Counted from the first letter of the stretch, positions 31,879 through 43,245 are shown. The stretch: 43,321 nt of DNA from an uncultured Clostridia bacterium (GCA_947170435.1 CAMVTO010000021.1:1-43321), one strand, 5' to 3'. The notes: generated by a model from the sequence alone, not told the origin. Numbers and translations: made by a program.

Positions 31879-32940
31879 ATGGGAATTGATTTCGGTACCG
31901 ATATCTATGAAGAGCCCATCGTGGCCAAAACTTTTTTGCAGGAGGACGCGCAGGAGAGCTCGCTGCGGCCCAAGACGCTGCGAGAATATATCGGGCAGGA
32001 GAAGGCGAAGGGGAACCTCGCTGTCTTTATTGAGGCCGCAAAAAAGCGGCAGGAGTCGCTGGATCATGTGCTGCTCCACGGCCCTCCGGGCCTTGGCAAG
32101 ACCACGCTTGCGGGCATCATCGCGCAGGAGATGGGCGTGAACATCCGCATCACGTCCGGCCCAGCCATTGAGAAGGCGGGGGATTTGGCGGCACTGTTGA
32201 CCAACCTCAATGAAAACGACATCCTGTTTGTCGACGAGATCCACCGCCTCAACCGCGCGGTGGAGGAGATCCTGTACCCCGCGATGGAGGACTACGCCAT
32301 CGACATCATCATCGGAAAGGGGCCAAGCGCGAACTCCATCCGCCTCGATCTGCCGCACTTTACGCTCATCGGCGCGACCACGCGATCGGGGCAGCTCTCC
32401 GCGCCGCTGCGCGACCGCTTCGGTGTGACGCTGCGCCTTGAGCTCTATACCCCGGATGAGCTGTGCCGGATCGTGACGCGCTCGGCAGGAATTCTGGGCG
32501 TGGAGATTGAGCAGGACGGCGCGATGGAAATCGCCCGCCGCTCCCGCGGCACGCCGCGCATCGCGAACCGGATGCTGCGCCGGGTGCGGGACTTTGCCGA
32601 GGTCAAAGCAGACGGCGTTATCACCCGTGCGGTTGCCGACGAGGCGCTGCACGCGCTGGAGATCGACTATCTGGGGTTGGACCCCATCGACCGGCGTGTG
32701 CTGGGAGCGATCATTGAGAACTACAGCGGCGGCCCCGTGGGACTGGAGACGCTGGCGGCGACCATCGGGGAGGAATCCGTCACGCTGGAGGACGTCTACG
32801 AGCCGTATCTGATGCAGCTGGGTTTCCTCACGCGCACGCCCCGCGGCCGCTGCGTGACCCGCAAGGCCTATGAGCATCTGGGATTGTCGGTTCCCACGGG
32901 TATGGCGGATGGCAGCGAGCAGCTGCAATTTGGACAATAA
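31879..32940 (+). CDS. ruvB: Holliday junction branch migration helicase RuvB
   Basis: Hexameric AAA+ motor driving branch migration with RuvA; 353 aa. Walker [10 protein letters not shown] (68-76), Walker [11 protein letters not shown] (DEIH 119-122), sensor 1 in [20 protein letters not shown], and the C-terminal winged helix ending in [24 protein letters not shown] precedes the ATG. No clear GC-rich terminator follows. Confidence 0.97.
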   Translation: MGIDFGTDIYEEPIVAKTFLQEDAQESSLRPKTLREYIGQEKAKGNLAVFIEAAKKRQESLDHVLLHGPPGLGKTTLAGIIAQEMGVNIRITSGPAIEKAGDLAALLTNLNENDILFVDEIHRLNRAVEEILYPAMEDYAIDIIIGKGPSANSIRLDLPHFTLIGATTRSGQLSAPLRDRFGVTLRLELYTPDELCRIVTRSAGILGVEIEQDGAMEIARRSRGTPRIANRMLRRVRDFAEVKADGVITRAVADEALHALEIDYLGLDPIDRRVLGAIIENYSGGPVGLETLAATIGEESVTLEDVYEPYLMQLGFLTRTPRGRCVTRKAYEHLGLSVPTGMADGSEQLQFGQ

Positions 32941-32994
32941 TTCATAAAATGTCCATTAAACTGCAAAATTTTTAAACTTTATTTTTGTAAATAC

Positions 32995-33024
32995 TTGACA
33001 AATGAATTTTCATACAGTTATAAT
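32995..33024 (+). promoter_or_regulatory. near-consensus promoter of sigH
   Basis: TTGACA (32995-33000) and TATAAT (33019-33024) with an 18-bp spacer, after an AT-rich stretch (about 32941-32990) that could be an UP element. The predicted transcription start falls at or within the annotated ATG at 33030. Confidence 0.82.
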
Positions 33025-33029
33025 GCACT

Positions 33030-33665
33030 ATGGTAAAACAGTATGAGGGAATGCGCACCTCGTATGACACGTATACGGACGAGCAGCTCTGTGTGCGTGC
33101 CGCGCGGGGAGACACTGAGGCCGAGGCCGCTCTGGTGACACGCTATTACGCGCTGGTTCGAGTCTGCGCACGTCCGCTTTTTCTGACGGGCGGCGACGGG
33201 GAGGATCTGATCCAGGAGGGCATGTTCGGCCTGATTCGGGCAATCCGCGAGTATCGCAGGGATAAAAGTACGTCATTTCGCACCTTTGCGGAGGTCTGTA
33301 TCCGCAACCGGATCTATTCAGCCTTACGCGCCGCGGCGCGGGACAAGCACGCGCCGCTCAACCAATCCATTTCTTTGGATCACCCTTTCTTTGACAGCGA
33401 ATCATATGTTCCCGGCGCCTTGGATGCGGCTCTCGTTGACCCTGAGCAGCTGATCGCGGATCGGGACTATGTGGAATCTGTTCTCAAGAGTACGAAGTTG
33501 TCCGCTTTTGAAGCGAAGATTTTGGAGTACTATTTGGACGGCCTAACCTGTCAGGAGATCGCGACGATCGTGGGTAAGCCTCCAAAATCTGTGGACAACG
33601 CAGTGCAGCGCGTCCGGCGAAAGACGGCGCAGCTGCTGCGAGCCGGTGAGAACGGTTCTCACTGA
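33030..33665 (+). CDS. sigH: RNA polymerase sigma factor SigH
   Basis: Alternative sigma factor of the Spo0H type for entry into stationary phase and sporulation; 211 aa. Region 2 is clear (GGDGEDLIQEGMFGLIRAIREY, then TSFRTFAEVCIRNRIYSALR), followed by the SigH-specific KHAPLNQSISLDHPFFDSES, and region 4 (LSAFEAKILEYYLDGLTCQEIATIVG; SVDNAVQRVRRK). ATG 33030 lies only 5 bases after the -10 box and has no Shine-Dalgarno; ATG 33051 (codon 8) is the other choice, but its GAGGGA is too close. A leaderless mRNA is therefore possible. No terminator of standard form follows. Confidence 0.92.
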   Translation: MVKQYEGMRTSYDTYTDEQLCVRAARGDTEAEAALVTRYYALVRVCARPLFLTGGDGEDLIQEGMFGLIRAIREYRRDKSTSFRTFAEVCIRNRIYSALRAAARDKHAPLNQSISLDHPFFDSESYVPGALDAALVDPEQLIADRDYVESVLKSTKLSAFEAKILEYYLDGLTCQEIATIVGKPPKSVDNAVQRVRRKTAQLLRAGENGSH

Positions 33666-33676
33666 TGCAATTTGTT

Positions 33677-33706
33677 TTGTAATGAACAACGTCAGTTGTT
33701 TATTAT
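33677..33706 (+). promoter_or_regulatory. candidate promoter with palindrome in the spacer, for the zinc-ribbon gene
   Basis: TTGTAA (33677-33682) and TATTAT (33701-33706) with an 18-bp spacer that contains AACAAC-GTCA-GTTGTT (33685-33700). The palindrome may be an operator, or the stem of a weak sigH terminator followed by TTATTATATT. Confidence 0.5.
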
Positions 33707-33740
33707 ATTATCTGCTAAAAGCAAAAGAGAGGGTATCATC

Positions 33741-34022
33741 ATGTACGAAGACAAAACCTTAGTCTGCAAGGAATGCGGCAACGAGTTCGTGTTCACCGCC
33801 GGCGAGCAGGAGTTCTACGCGGAGCGCGGCTTCCAGAACGAGCCCCAGCGCTGCAAGGCCTGCCGTGACGCCCGCAAGAACGCGGCCCGCGGTCCCCGCG
33901 AGTACTTCACGGCTGTTTGCGCCAACTGCGGCGGCGAAGCCCGCGTGCCGTTCGAGCCGAAGACCGACCGTCCGGTGTACTGCAGCGACTGCTTTGCCAA
34001 GATGCGCGCCGAGCAGCAGTAA
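33741..34022 (+). CDS. zinc-ribbon protein with four CxxC pairs
   Basis: A 93-aa protein with CxxC at 9-12, 38-41, 60-63 and 81-84, enough for two zinc sites. The N-terminal half (DKTLVCKECGNEFVFTAGEQ, FYAERGF, RCKACRDAR) is the probable zinc-binding domain zf-trcl; the second half (FTAVCANCGGEARVPFEP, PVYCSDCFAKM) is the CxxC-x(17)-CxxC domain of small clostridial proteins. Nucleic-acid binding is likely but unproven. ATG 33741 follows GAGAGGG. It is monocistronic between sigH and a terminator. Confidence 0.85.
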   Translation: MYEDKTLVCKECGNEFVFTAGEQEFYAERGFQNEPQRCKACRDARKNAARGPREYFTAVCANCGGEARVPFEPKTDRPVYCSDCFAKMRAEQQ

Positions 34023-34031
34023 TTTGTTTTC

Positions 34032-34068
34032 AAAAAAAGTGACCTGCCTTCGGGCGGGTCTCTTTTTA
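34032..34068 (+). terminator. intrinsic terminator with UUCG loop
   Basis: Stem AGTGACCTGCC / GGCGGGTCTCT (one mismatch, one G-T pair) around TTCG, preceded by A7 and followed by T5ATTTTT. Confidence 0.85.
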
Positions 34069-34089
34069 TTTTTCCCAATCGATTTGCTC

Positions 34090-34118
34090 TTGAAAAAAAG
34101 CGGACAATGGGGTACACT
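34090..34118 (+). promoter_or_regulatory. promoter of DUF1858 gene
   Basis: TTGAAA (34090-34095) and TACACT (34113-34118), 17-bp spacer; CGGAGG at 34138-34143 precedes the ATG. Confidence 0.65.
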
Positions 34119-34153
34119 ATCCCATGCAAATCACAATCGGAGGTTGACACAAT

Positions 34154-34387
34154 ATGGTTCAGATTACAAAAGACACCGTTATCGGTGATATTCTCGACAT
34201 TGCGCCCCAAACCGCGCCCATTTTCTTCTCCATTGGTATGCACTGCCTGGGCTGCCCGTCCAGCCGCGGCGAGACTGTGGAGGAGGCCTGCATGGTGCAT
34301 GGTCTGACCGGCGAGCAGATGGACAAGCTGCTGGACATCGTCAACGAGGAAGCCAACCGTGACTTCGACGATGAAGCTGCCGAATAA
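34154..34387 (+). CDS. DUF1858-domain protein
   Basis: A 77-aa protein of the DUF1858 family, found alone or fused to hybrid-cluster and other redox proteins. The signature is present: ITKDTVIGDILDIAP, the turn GMHCLGCPSS with Cys31 and Cys34, and EEACMVHG with Cys46. A small redox or metal-binding role is inferred from the cysteines. It overlaps the extended start of the trmK frame, and a 14-bp hairpin follows its stop by 12 bases. Confidence 0.88.
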   Translation: MVQITKDTVIGDILDIAPQTAPIFFSIGMHCLGCPSSRGETVEEACMVHGLTGEQMDKLLDIVNEEANRDFDDEAAE

Positions 34388-35126
34388 CACAACCGAGGAC
34401 AAAGCGCATACGGACGCCGTATGCGCTTTGCTTCGCCTTCAGCCGCGGCTGCAATGCCTGGCAGACTGCGTGCCGCGCCTCACGCGCTTGGCCGACGTGG
34501 GTACCGACCACGGCTACCTGCCGGTATGGCTGCTGCAAAACGGGCGTATTGAGCGCGCCATCGCGTCGGACATCAACGCCGAGCCGCTGGAGCATGCCCG
34601 CCGCACCGCGGAGGCGTACGGTGTAACGTTGGATCTGCGCCTGTGCGCTGGACTGGATGCCATTGCGCCGGACGAGGTCGATACCGTCGCCATCGCTGGC
34701 ATGGGCGGCGAGACCATCCTGACGATTTTGCAAGACGCTGCGTGGGACTGGCGGGGCAAGACGCTGCTGCTCCAGCCCATGACCAAAGCGGAGCTGCTGC
34801 GGCGATGGTTGGTGGAAAACGGTTTTCTCATCGCGTCCGAGCGTTTGGTGCTGGATAAGGGGACGATCTATCCGGTGCTGACGGTGGAGGCGGGCAAGAG
34901 CGCGCCGCTCACCAACGCGGAGGCGTGGTGCGGGGCGGGATTGCGCCACGATCCGCTGTATCGCGACTATGCTCTTGACCGGGTGCGGAAGCTGGAGCGC
35001 GCCGCCGCGGGACTGCGACAGGCTAAAACACTTGACAGCATGCAGATTGCAGCGCTGGAGGCGGATGCCATCTCGCTGCGCGAGACGATAAAGGAGTGGG
35101 AAGATGCCAACGGTACGGGAAATTGA
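34359..35126 (+). CDS. trmK: tRNA (adenine-22-N1)-methyltransferase TrmK
   Basis: SAM-dependent methyltransferase making m1A22 in tRNA; class I fold with ADVGTDHGYLPVWLL (motif I), ASDINAEPLEHARRTAE (motif II) and IAGMGGETILTIL, the TrmK hallmark. The C-terminal coiled-coil helices are also present. Up to 255 aa from GTG 34359, which has GAGGA 8 bases upstream. Typical members begin shortly before the first helix, near residue 25 here, so a later start (TTG 34428) is possible. A perfect hairpin (34400-34430) lies inside the early codons. It overlaps the DUF1858 gene upstream and the nif3-like gene by 23 bases downstream, so the three are probably coupled. Confidence 0.88.
   Translation: MTSTMKLPNNTTEDKAHTDAVCALLRLQPRLQCLADCVPRLTRLADVGTDHGYLPVWLLQNGRIERAIASDINAEPLEHARRTAEAYGVTLDLRLCAGLDAIAPDEVDTVAIAGMGGETILTILQDAAWDWRGKTLLLQPMTKAELLRRWLVENGFLIASERLVLDKGTIYPVLTVEAGKSAPLTNAEAWCGAGLRHDPLYRDYALDRVRKLERAAAGLRQAKTLDSMQIAALEADAISLRETIKEWEDANGTGN
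34400..34430 (+). repeat. 14-bp perfect hairpin at the DUF1858/trmK junction
   Basis: CAAAGCGCATACGG, loop ACG, CCGTATGCGCTTTG. It starts 12 bases after the DUF1858 stop and lies within the first codons of the longest trmK frame. There is no U-run (CTTCGCC follows), so strict termination is unlikely; attenuation or control of trmK translation is possible. Confidence 0.75.
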
Positions 35127-35877
35127 ACAATCGCTCTATGCCTGGGCGCCGCGGGATTTGGCGGAGAGTTGGGACAATGTGGGACTGCTGGTGGGCAGTG
35201 AGAGCCGGGAGGTCCGGCGCGTCCTGATTGCGCTGGATGTGACCGATTGGGTGGCGGAGGAGGCGATCCGCTGCGGTGCGGAGCTGATCGTGGCGCACCA
35301 TCCGGTGATGAACTGCACCTGGCACAAGGTACAGAGCGTAGTGGACGACAACGCGCAGGGAAGACTGCTGACCAAGCTGCTGACCCACAGCGTTTCCGCC
35401 ATCTGCATGCACACGAATCTGGACGCCGCGGAGGGCGGCGTAAACGACGTGCTGGCGAAAAAACTGGGCCTTGAGGGGCTTTCTTTGCTCAATGAGGAAA
35501 AAATCGGGCGTGTCGGCACATTAAAATGCGAAAAAAGTCTTGAACAGTTCCTACAGGATGTGATACAATCTTTGGGCTGTCAGGGACTGCGCTATCGCGA
35601 CGGCGGTATACCGGTGCGAAAGGTCGCCGTGGGCGGCGGCGCGTGCGCGGAGTACATCCCGCAGGCCATCGCGCTGGGCTGCGACACGTTTGTGACCGCG
35701 GACGTCAAGTACCACGACTTCCTCGACGCCGAGGGCATCAACCTCATCGACGCGGGGCACTTCGAGACGGAAAACCCCGTTTGCGAAGCGGTGCGTGCGT
35801 ATCTGGCCGAGCGGTTCCCGCAGCTGGAGCTGGTACTCTCAACGACTCATAAGAGCGTTATCAAGTATTACATGTAA
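35104..35877 (+). CDS. Nif3-like dinuclear metal-binding protein (YqfO family)
   Basis: A 257-aa member of the Nif3/DUF34 family, forming hexameric rings with a two-metal site; proposed to be a hydrolase or metallochaperone, but unproven. Metal-ligand motifs: AHHPVMNCTWHKV (His pair), HTNLDAAEGGVND, and the C-terminal ADVKYHDFLDAEG and DAGHFETENP. The insert domain of the long YqfO form is absent, so this is the short type. AAGGAG precedes ATG 35104, inside trmK; the pairing with trmK is widespread in Firmicutes. yebC begins 13 bases after its stop. Confidence 0.92.
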   Translation: MPTVREIEQSLYAWAPRDLAESWDNVGLLVGSESREVRRVLIALDVTDWVAEEAIRCGAELIVAHHPVMNCTWHKVQSVVDDNAQGRLLTKLLTHSVSAICMHTNLDAAEGGVNDVLAKKLGLEGLSLLNEEKIGRVGTLKCEKSLEQFLQDVIQSLGCQGLRYRDGGIPVRKVAVGGGACAEYIPQAIALGCDTFVTADVKYHDFLDAEGINLIDAGHFETENPVCEAVRAYLAERFPQLELVLSTTHKSVIKYYM

Positions 35878-35890
35878 GGAGAAATCAACC

Positions 35891-36625
35891 ATGTCCGGAC
35901 ATTCCAAGTGGCATAACATCCAAAAGACCAAGGGCGCGGCTGACGCGAAGCGCAGCGCGGCGTTCACCAAGATCGCCAAGGAGATCATCGTCGCCGTCAA
36001 GCAGGGCGGCAGCGGCGACCCGGCGAATAACTCCCGCCTCGCCACCGTCATCGCCAAGGCGAAGGCGGCGAACATGCCCAACGACAACATCAAGCGCACC
36101 ATCGACAAGGCGCTGGGCGCGGGCAACACCGACAACTATGAGTCCGTCACCTATGAGGGGTACGGACCCTGCGGCGTCGCGGTCATCGTCGAGGCGCTGA
36201 CCGACAACCGCCAGCGCACCGCGCCGGAGGTTCGCCACTACTTCGATAAGTTCGGCGGCAATCTGGGCGCACAGGGCTGCGTGAGCTGGTCGTTTGATCG
36301 CAAGGGCGTCATCGTCATCGACAACGAGGACGGCGACTACGAGGAGGACAAGGTGATGGAGGACGCGCTGGAGGCCGGCGCGGAGGACTTCGAGGCCGAC
36401 GGCCCCGTGTTCGAGATCACCACCGATCCCGACGCGTTCCCCGAGGTCGTCAAGGCGCTGGAGGACAAGGGCTATGTGTTCGTCAGCGCGGAGATCTCCA
36501 TGGTTCCGCAGAATTACGTTACGCTCAAGACCGAGGACGACGTGAAGAATATGGAAAAGCTCATCGACTTCCTGGAGGAAAACGAGGACGTGCAGAACGT
36601 CTGGCACAACTGGGAGCAGGACTGA
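35891..36625 (+). CDS. yebC: YebC/PmpR (TACO1) family regulator
   Basis: A 244-aa protein of the widespread YebC/TACO1 family, described as a transcription regulator and, more recently, as a ribosome-associated factor that eases polyproline translation. It begins MSGHSKWHNIQKTKGAADAKR and has the diagnostic VTYEGYGPCGVAVIVEALTDN and NLGAQGCVSW. ATG 35891 is used; the frame is open upstream into the nif3-like gene. Last gene of the DUF1858-trmK-nif3-yebC unit. If it acts on polyproline stalling, it complements efp in this window. Confidence 0.95.
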   Translation: MSGHSKWHNIQKTKGAADAKRSAAFTKIAKEIIVAVKQGGSGDPANNSRLATVIAKAKAANMPNDNIKRTIDKALGAGNTDNYESVTYEGYGPCGVAVIVEALTDNRQRTAPEVRHYFDKFGGNLGAQGCVSWSFDRKGVIVIDNEDGDYEEDKVMEDALEAGAEDFEADGPVFEITTDPDAFPEVVKALEDKGYVFVSAEISMVPQNYVTLKTEDDVKNMEKLIDFLEENEDVQNVWHNWEQD

Positions 36626-36632
36626 GAACAGG

Positions 36633-36662
36633 AAAAAGCGGCGCTCCTGCGCCGTTTTTTTT
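36633..36662 (+). terminator. intrinsic terminator after yebC
   Basis: AAAAAGCGGCG, loop CTCCTG, CGCCGTTTTT; the T-run is 8 long. Confidence 0.9.
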
Positions 36663-36689
36663 CAAAAATAGTTGTAAGGAGGGCATGCC

Positions 36690-37736
36690 ATGAACACCAG
36701 AAAGATTGCTTCGCTGCTGATTGCGCTGACCTTGGCGCTGTCGCTGAGCGTTCCTGCCTTTGCGGCGGGTGACGTGACCTGGACAAAGGACACGACGCTC
36801 ACCCCCATGCGCAACATCTACAACAGCGCCACGGTCAAAGCGGGCGTGACCGTGACCATGAACAAGCTCGAACCCGACCCGCGCGGTCTGGAGATCGGCA
36901 AGAGCCTCACCGTCGAGTCCGGCGGCAAGCTCGTGGGCGGCAGCATCATCTTCTCCCGCGGCGCGACGAGCAGCGGCATCGACCTCTATTATCGCGTCGC
37001 CGGTGTGGAAAAGCTGCTCACTGTCACGCTCGCGGAGCTGATTGCGAACGAGCCGGCACCCGACTATCAGCCGAACTTCCTGTACGACTACGGCACGGGG
37101 CACTATGTCCTGATTGCGGACTACAGCGCCGATCCCTTTGAGGTGCCGACGCCCGGTGACGGCGGCAGCGGCGGCGTCGATGCGCGCACGGAGCAGCTCG
37201 CCGAAGCGCTCAAGACGCTGGGGCTGTTCAAGGGTACGGACAAGGGCTTCGAGCTGGAACGCCAGCCGAACCGCGTCGAGGCGGTTGTGATGCTCATTCG
37301 CCTGCTGGGCAAGGAGCAGGAGGCAAAAAGCGGCAGTTGGAAGCATCCGTTTACCGACGTGCCGTCGTGGGCGGATCCGTACATAGGCTACGCCTATGAG
37401 AATAACCTTGCCAACGGTATAAGCGCCAATCAGTTTGGTGACGGCGCCGCGACGGCGCAGATGTTCGCGACCTTCGTGCTGCGCGCGCTGGGTTACAACG
37501 ACAGCGCCGCCAAGGGCGCGGTCGACTTCACCTACAGCGGCGCGGTACAGTACGCAACGGAGCGCGGCCTGATCGCGGGGCAGGGCGACGTCGACGGCTT
37601 CAACCGCGGCGCCTGCGTTCGCATGATGGAAGCCGTGCTGCGCCAGCGCAAGAACAACGGCGATATCCTCTGGCGCGAGCTGGCCGCCGACGGCGTGTTC
37701 GCCGAGGAAGCCTATAAAACTGCGTTTGGGGTATAA
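36690..37736 (+). CDS. SLH-domain cell-surface protein
   Basis: A 348-aa exported protein. The signal peptide (1-25) ends AFA. A beta-rich N-terminal domain (about 27-150) reads like a right-handed or jelly-roll repeat (SATVKAGVTVTM; KSLTVESGGKLVGG). A short linker PTPGDGGSGG (153-162) leads to SLH repeats at about 166-207 and 218-268 (FTDVPSWADPYIGYAYENNL) and a degenerate third (about 275-320). SLH repeats bind pyruvylated secondary wall polymer, so the protein should be displayed on the wall. AGGAGG lies before the ATG. No ligand or enzyme activity is apparent. It is monocistronic, ahead of a terminator. Confidence 0.87.
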   Translation: MNTRKIASLLIALTLALSLSVPAFAAGDVTWTKDTTLTPMRNIYNSATVKAGVTVTMNKLEPDPRGLEIGKSLTVESGGKLVGGSIIFSRGATSSGIDLYYRVAGVEKLLTVTLAELIANEPAPDYQPNFLYDYGTGHYVLIADYSADPFEVPTPGDGGSGGVDARTEQLAEALKTLGLFKGTDKGFELERQPNRVEAVVMLIRLLGKEQEAKSGSWKHPFTDVPSWADPYIGYAYENNLANGISANQFGDGAATAQMFATFVLRALGYNDSAAKGAVDFTYSGAVQYATERGLIAGQGDVDGFNRGACVRMMEAVLRQRKNNGDILWRELAADGVFAEEAYKTAFGV

Positions 37737-37773
37737 TCATTTGACGCCCGCAGGCGGCAAATGAATGAGCTCG

Positions 37774-37804
37774 AAAAATCTGACGACATGTGCGTCAGAT
37801 TTTT
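37774..37804 (+). terminator. intrinsic terminator after the SLH gene
   Basis: 12-bp stem AAAAATCTGACG / CGTCAGATTTTT with a 7-base loop, followed by CTCTTT. Confidence 0.88.
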
Positions 37805-37855
37805 CTCTTTACGCGGTGCGCCCGTGCGCCGCAGGCGTGCGGGAAGCGCCAACTC

Positions 37856-37887
37856 AAAAAAGAGGATGCAGCAGCATCCTCTTTTTT
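37856..37887 (-). terminator. terminator of rnpB
   Basis: 14-bp perfect stem AAAAAAGAGGATGC / GCATCCTCTTTTTT with a 4-base loop, 10 bases beyond the 3' end of RNase P RNA on the minus strand. It is symmetric, so it also protects rnpB from rightward transcription. Confidence 0.93.
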
Positions 37888-37897
37888 GAATCAGATT

Positions 37898-38250
37898 GCG
37901 AGCAAAACTGTAAGCCGGGTTCTGTATTTGACAGTCATCTATCTAGCCGCCGCGTTGCCACGGCGATCCAGCCACCTCGGGAGCAGCCGGGCCGGCCTAT
38001 ACGCTCCCATACCGGTGTTGCTCCGGATAGAGTTTACAGCGACGGACGCTTCCACGCCGTCGGGTGCGCTCTTACCGCACCTTTCCACCTTGACTCGAAC
38101 GGTCGCAACCATCCAAGCTGTCTATTTCTGTTGCACTTTTCCTGAGATCGCTCTCGGCGGGCGTTACCCGTTATCCTTGCCCTGTGGAGCCCGGACTTTC
38201 CTCACGGGCGGGCCTTTCGCCCCGTCCGCGCGACTGCCTGTCTTACTCGC
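37898..38250 (-). ncRNA. rnpB: RNase P RNA (type A)
   Basis: Catalytic RNA that matures the 5' ends of tRNAs. The conserved 5' box GAGGAAAGTCCGGGCTCC lies on the minus strand at 38203-38186 and the 3' box ACAGAACCCGGCTTA at 37925-37911. The ends were set by P1 pairing: GCGAGTAAGAC at the 5' end with GTTTTGCTCGC at the 3' end. Length about 353 nt. Other expected elements are present, such as GATAACGGGTAACGCCCG after the 5' box and GGTGGAAAGGTGCGGTAAGAG in the middle. The exact 5' end is good to a few bases. Rightward open frames here are shadows. Confidence 0.95.
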
Positions 38251-38257
38251 GCCGTCT

Positions 38258-38286
38258 ATTTTAGCGGGAAAGGGTCGTGCTGTCAA
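38258..38286 (-). promoter_or_regulatory. promoter of rnpB
   Basis: Minus strand TTGACA (38286-38281) and TAAAAT (38263-38258) with a 17-bp spacer; transcription would start near 38251, in accord with the P1 boundary. Confidence 0.88.
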
Positions 38287-38288
38287 GG

Positions 38289-38317
38289 TTGCTATTTTCC
38301 TTTTTTTGGGATATACT
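38289..38317 (+). promoter_or_regulatory. promoter of murD
   Basis: TTGCTA (38289-38294) and TATACT (38312-38317) with a 17-bp spacer. Its -35 box is 2 bp from the -35 of the divergent rnpB promoter. Confidence 0.72.
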
Positions 38318-38354
38318 AAACTGACATTGATTTTCCGCGGAAAGGACGCGCTAT

Positions 38355-39737
38355 ATGGATTTAGGGGCATATATCGAAACGCTGCAGGGGAAAACCGTTG
38401 CGGTGCTGGGCATTGGTGTGAGCAATACGCCGCTCGTTGAGCTGCTGTGCCGAAGCGGTGTGCGTGTGATTGCCTGCGACAAAAAGACCCGCGAGCAGCT
38501 GGGCGATACCGCCGCGGCGCTGGAGGCCATGGGCGCGTCGCTGCGCCTGGGCGATGGGTACTTGACGGATATCGAAGCGGACGTGATCTTCCGTACGCCG
38601 GGCATGCGACCGGACGTGCCGGAGCTGCTCTCGGCAAAGGAACGGGGGAGCGTCGTGACCTCCGAGATGCAGGTGTTTTTTGAGGTGTGTCCCTGTCCGA
38701 TCATCGCTGTCACCGGCAGCGACGGCAAAACGACCACCACCAGCATCATCGCGGAGTTCTTCCGCGCCGCGGGGCGCACCGTCTGGGTGGGCGGCAATAT
38801 CGGACACCCGCTGCTCTCGGAAGCCGACCGGATCAGCCCCGACGATATCGCGGTGCTGGAGCTTTCCTCGTTCCAACTGTTGGATATGACACGCTCGCCG
38901 CACATTGCGGTGTTGACGAACCTCGCGCCGAACCACCTCGACGTGCATCGCGATATGGCGGAGTACATCGGGGCGAAGGAGAATATCTTCCGCTATCAAA
39001 GCGCGGGGGATATCGCCATCTTCAACCTCGACAACGACATCACACGGGAGCTGTCTACGCGCGCAGCCGCCCATGTGCGGCTCTTCAGCCGCCGCGACGA
39101 GGTCGCGGACGGCGCGTTTGTGCGCGGCGGCGCGATCTGGCTGCGGAACCACGGAGCGGAGCGGGAAATCGTCAAGACCGCCGAGATCCGTATCCCCGGT
39201 CAGCACAACGTGGAGAACTACTGCGCCGCCATCGCTGCGGTGGATGGGCTGGTGAATGACGAGGAGATCCGCACCGTCGCACGGGAGTTTCACGGCGTGG
39301 AGCACCGCATCGAGCTGGTGCGCGAGCGCCGCGGCGTCAAGTGGTACAACGACTCCATCGCCTCCAGTCCCACGCGTACCATCGCGGGGCTGCGCTCGTT
39401 CGATCATAAGGTGATCCTGATTGCCGGCGGATATGACAAGCATATTCCCTTTGCACCACTGGCACCGGAGATCGTGGCGCATGTCAAGCTGCTGATCCTC
39501 TGCGGTGCGACGGCGAACGCTATCCGCGCAGCGGTGACAGACTATGAGGGCTATCGCGGCGCGCCGGAGATGGTAGAGGTCAAGACCTTGCAGGAGGCGG
39601 TGAACCTTGCGAATGAGCGCGCACGGGCAGGCGACGTGGTGACTTTATCGCCGGCGTGCGCGGCGTTTGATCAGTTTCAGAACTTTATGGAACGCGGCAA
39701 GGTGTTCAAGCAGATGGTGAACGCGCTCGACGAATAG
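38355..39737 (+). CDS. murD: UDP-N-acetylmuramoyl-L-alanine--D-glutamate ligase
   Basis: Cytosolic Mur ligase adding D-glutamate to UDP-MurNAc-L-Ala in peptidoglycan synthesis; 460 aa. N-terminal Rossmann-like UDP-binding domain (VAVLGIGVSNTPLVELL), ATP loop TGSDGKTTTT (120-129, Lys125), LTNLAPNHLDVH in the central domain, the C-terminal HRIELVRERRGVKWYNDSIASSPT and LSPACAAFDQF. GGAAAGG precedes the ATG. It stands outside a dcw cluster, beside rnpB and ahead of yunB. Confidence 0.96.
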   Translation: MDLGAYIETLQGKTVAVLGIGVSNTPLVELLCRSGVRVIACDKKTREQLGDTAAALEAMGASLRLGDGYLTDIEADVIFRTPGMRPDVPELLSAKERGSVVTSEMQVFFEVCPCPIIAVTGSDGKTTTTSIIAEFFRAAGRTVWVGGNIGHPLLSEADRISPDDIAVLELSSFQLLDMTRSPHIAVLTNLAPNHLDVHRDMAEYIGAKENIFRYQSAGDIAIFNLDNDITRELSTRAAAHVRLFSRRDEVADGAFVRGGAIWLRNHGAEREIVKTAEIRIPGQHNVENYCAAIAAVDGLVNDEEIRTVAREFHGVEHRIELVRERRGVKWYNDSIASSPTRTIAGLRSFDHKVILIAGGYDKHIPFAPLAPEIVAHVKLLILCGATANAIRAAVTDYEGYRGAPEMVEVKTLQEAVNLANERARAGDVVTLSPACAAFDQFQNFMERGKVFKQMVNALDE

Positions 39738-39778
39738 GGAAAAGCCCTGTGCGCATACGCTGACCGTGAGGTGGGGAT

Positions 39779-43192
<3,414 letters not shown>

Positions 43193-43195
43193 TGC

Positions 43196-43224
43196 TTGAC
43201 AAGCCCGGTACAGCGTGCTATACT
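43196..43224 (+). promoter_or_regulatory. promoter of tRNA-Ala
   Basis: TTGACA (43196-43201) and TATACT (43219-43224) with a 17-bp spacer, 21 bases before the mature tRNA. Confidence 0.85.
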
Positions 43225-43245
43225 CGCATCTGTTCCGAGCGATTT

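Noticed and set aside
31282-32937. 551-aa leftward open frame opposite ruvA-ruvB
   Set aside because: Shadow of well-defined ruvA and ruvB; Arg/His/Gln-rich with no domain.
37765-38440. Rightward open frames across the rnpB region
   Set aside because: They cover the conserved RNase P RNA on the minus strand and its terminator; no coding signal.
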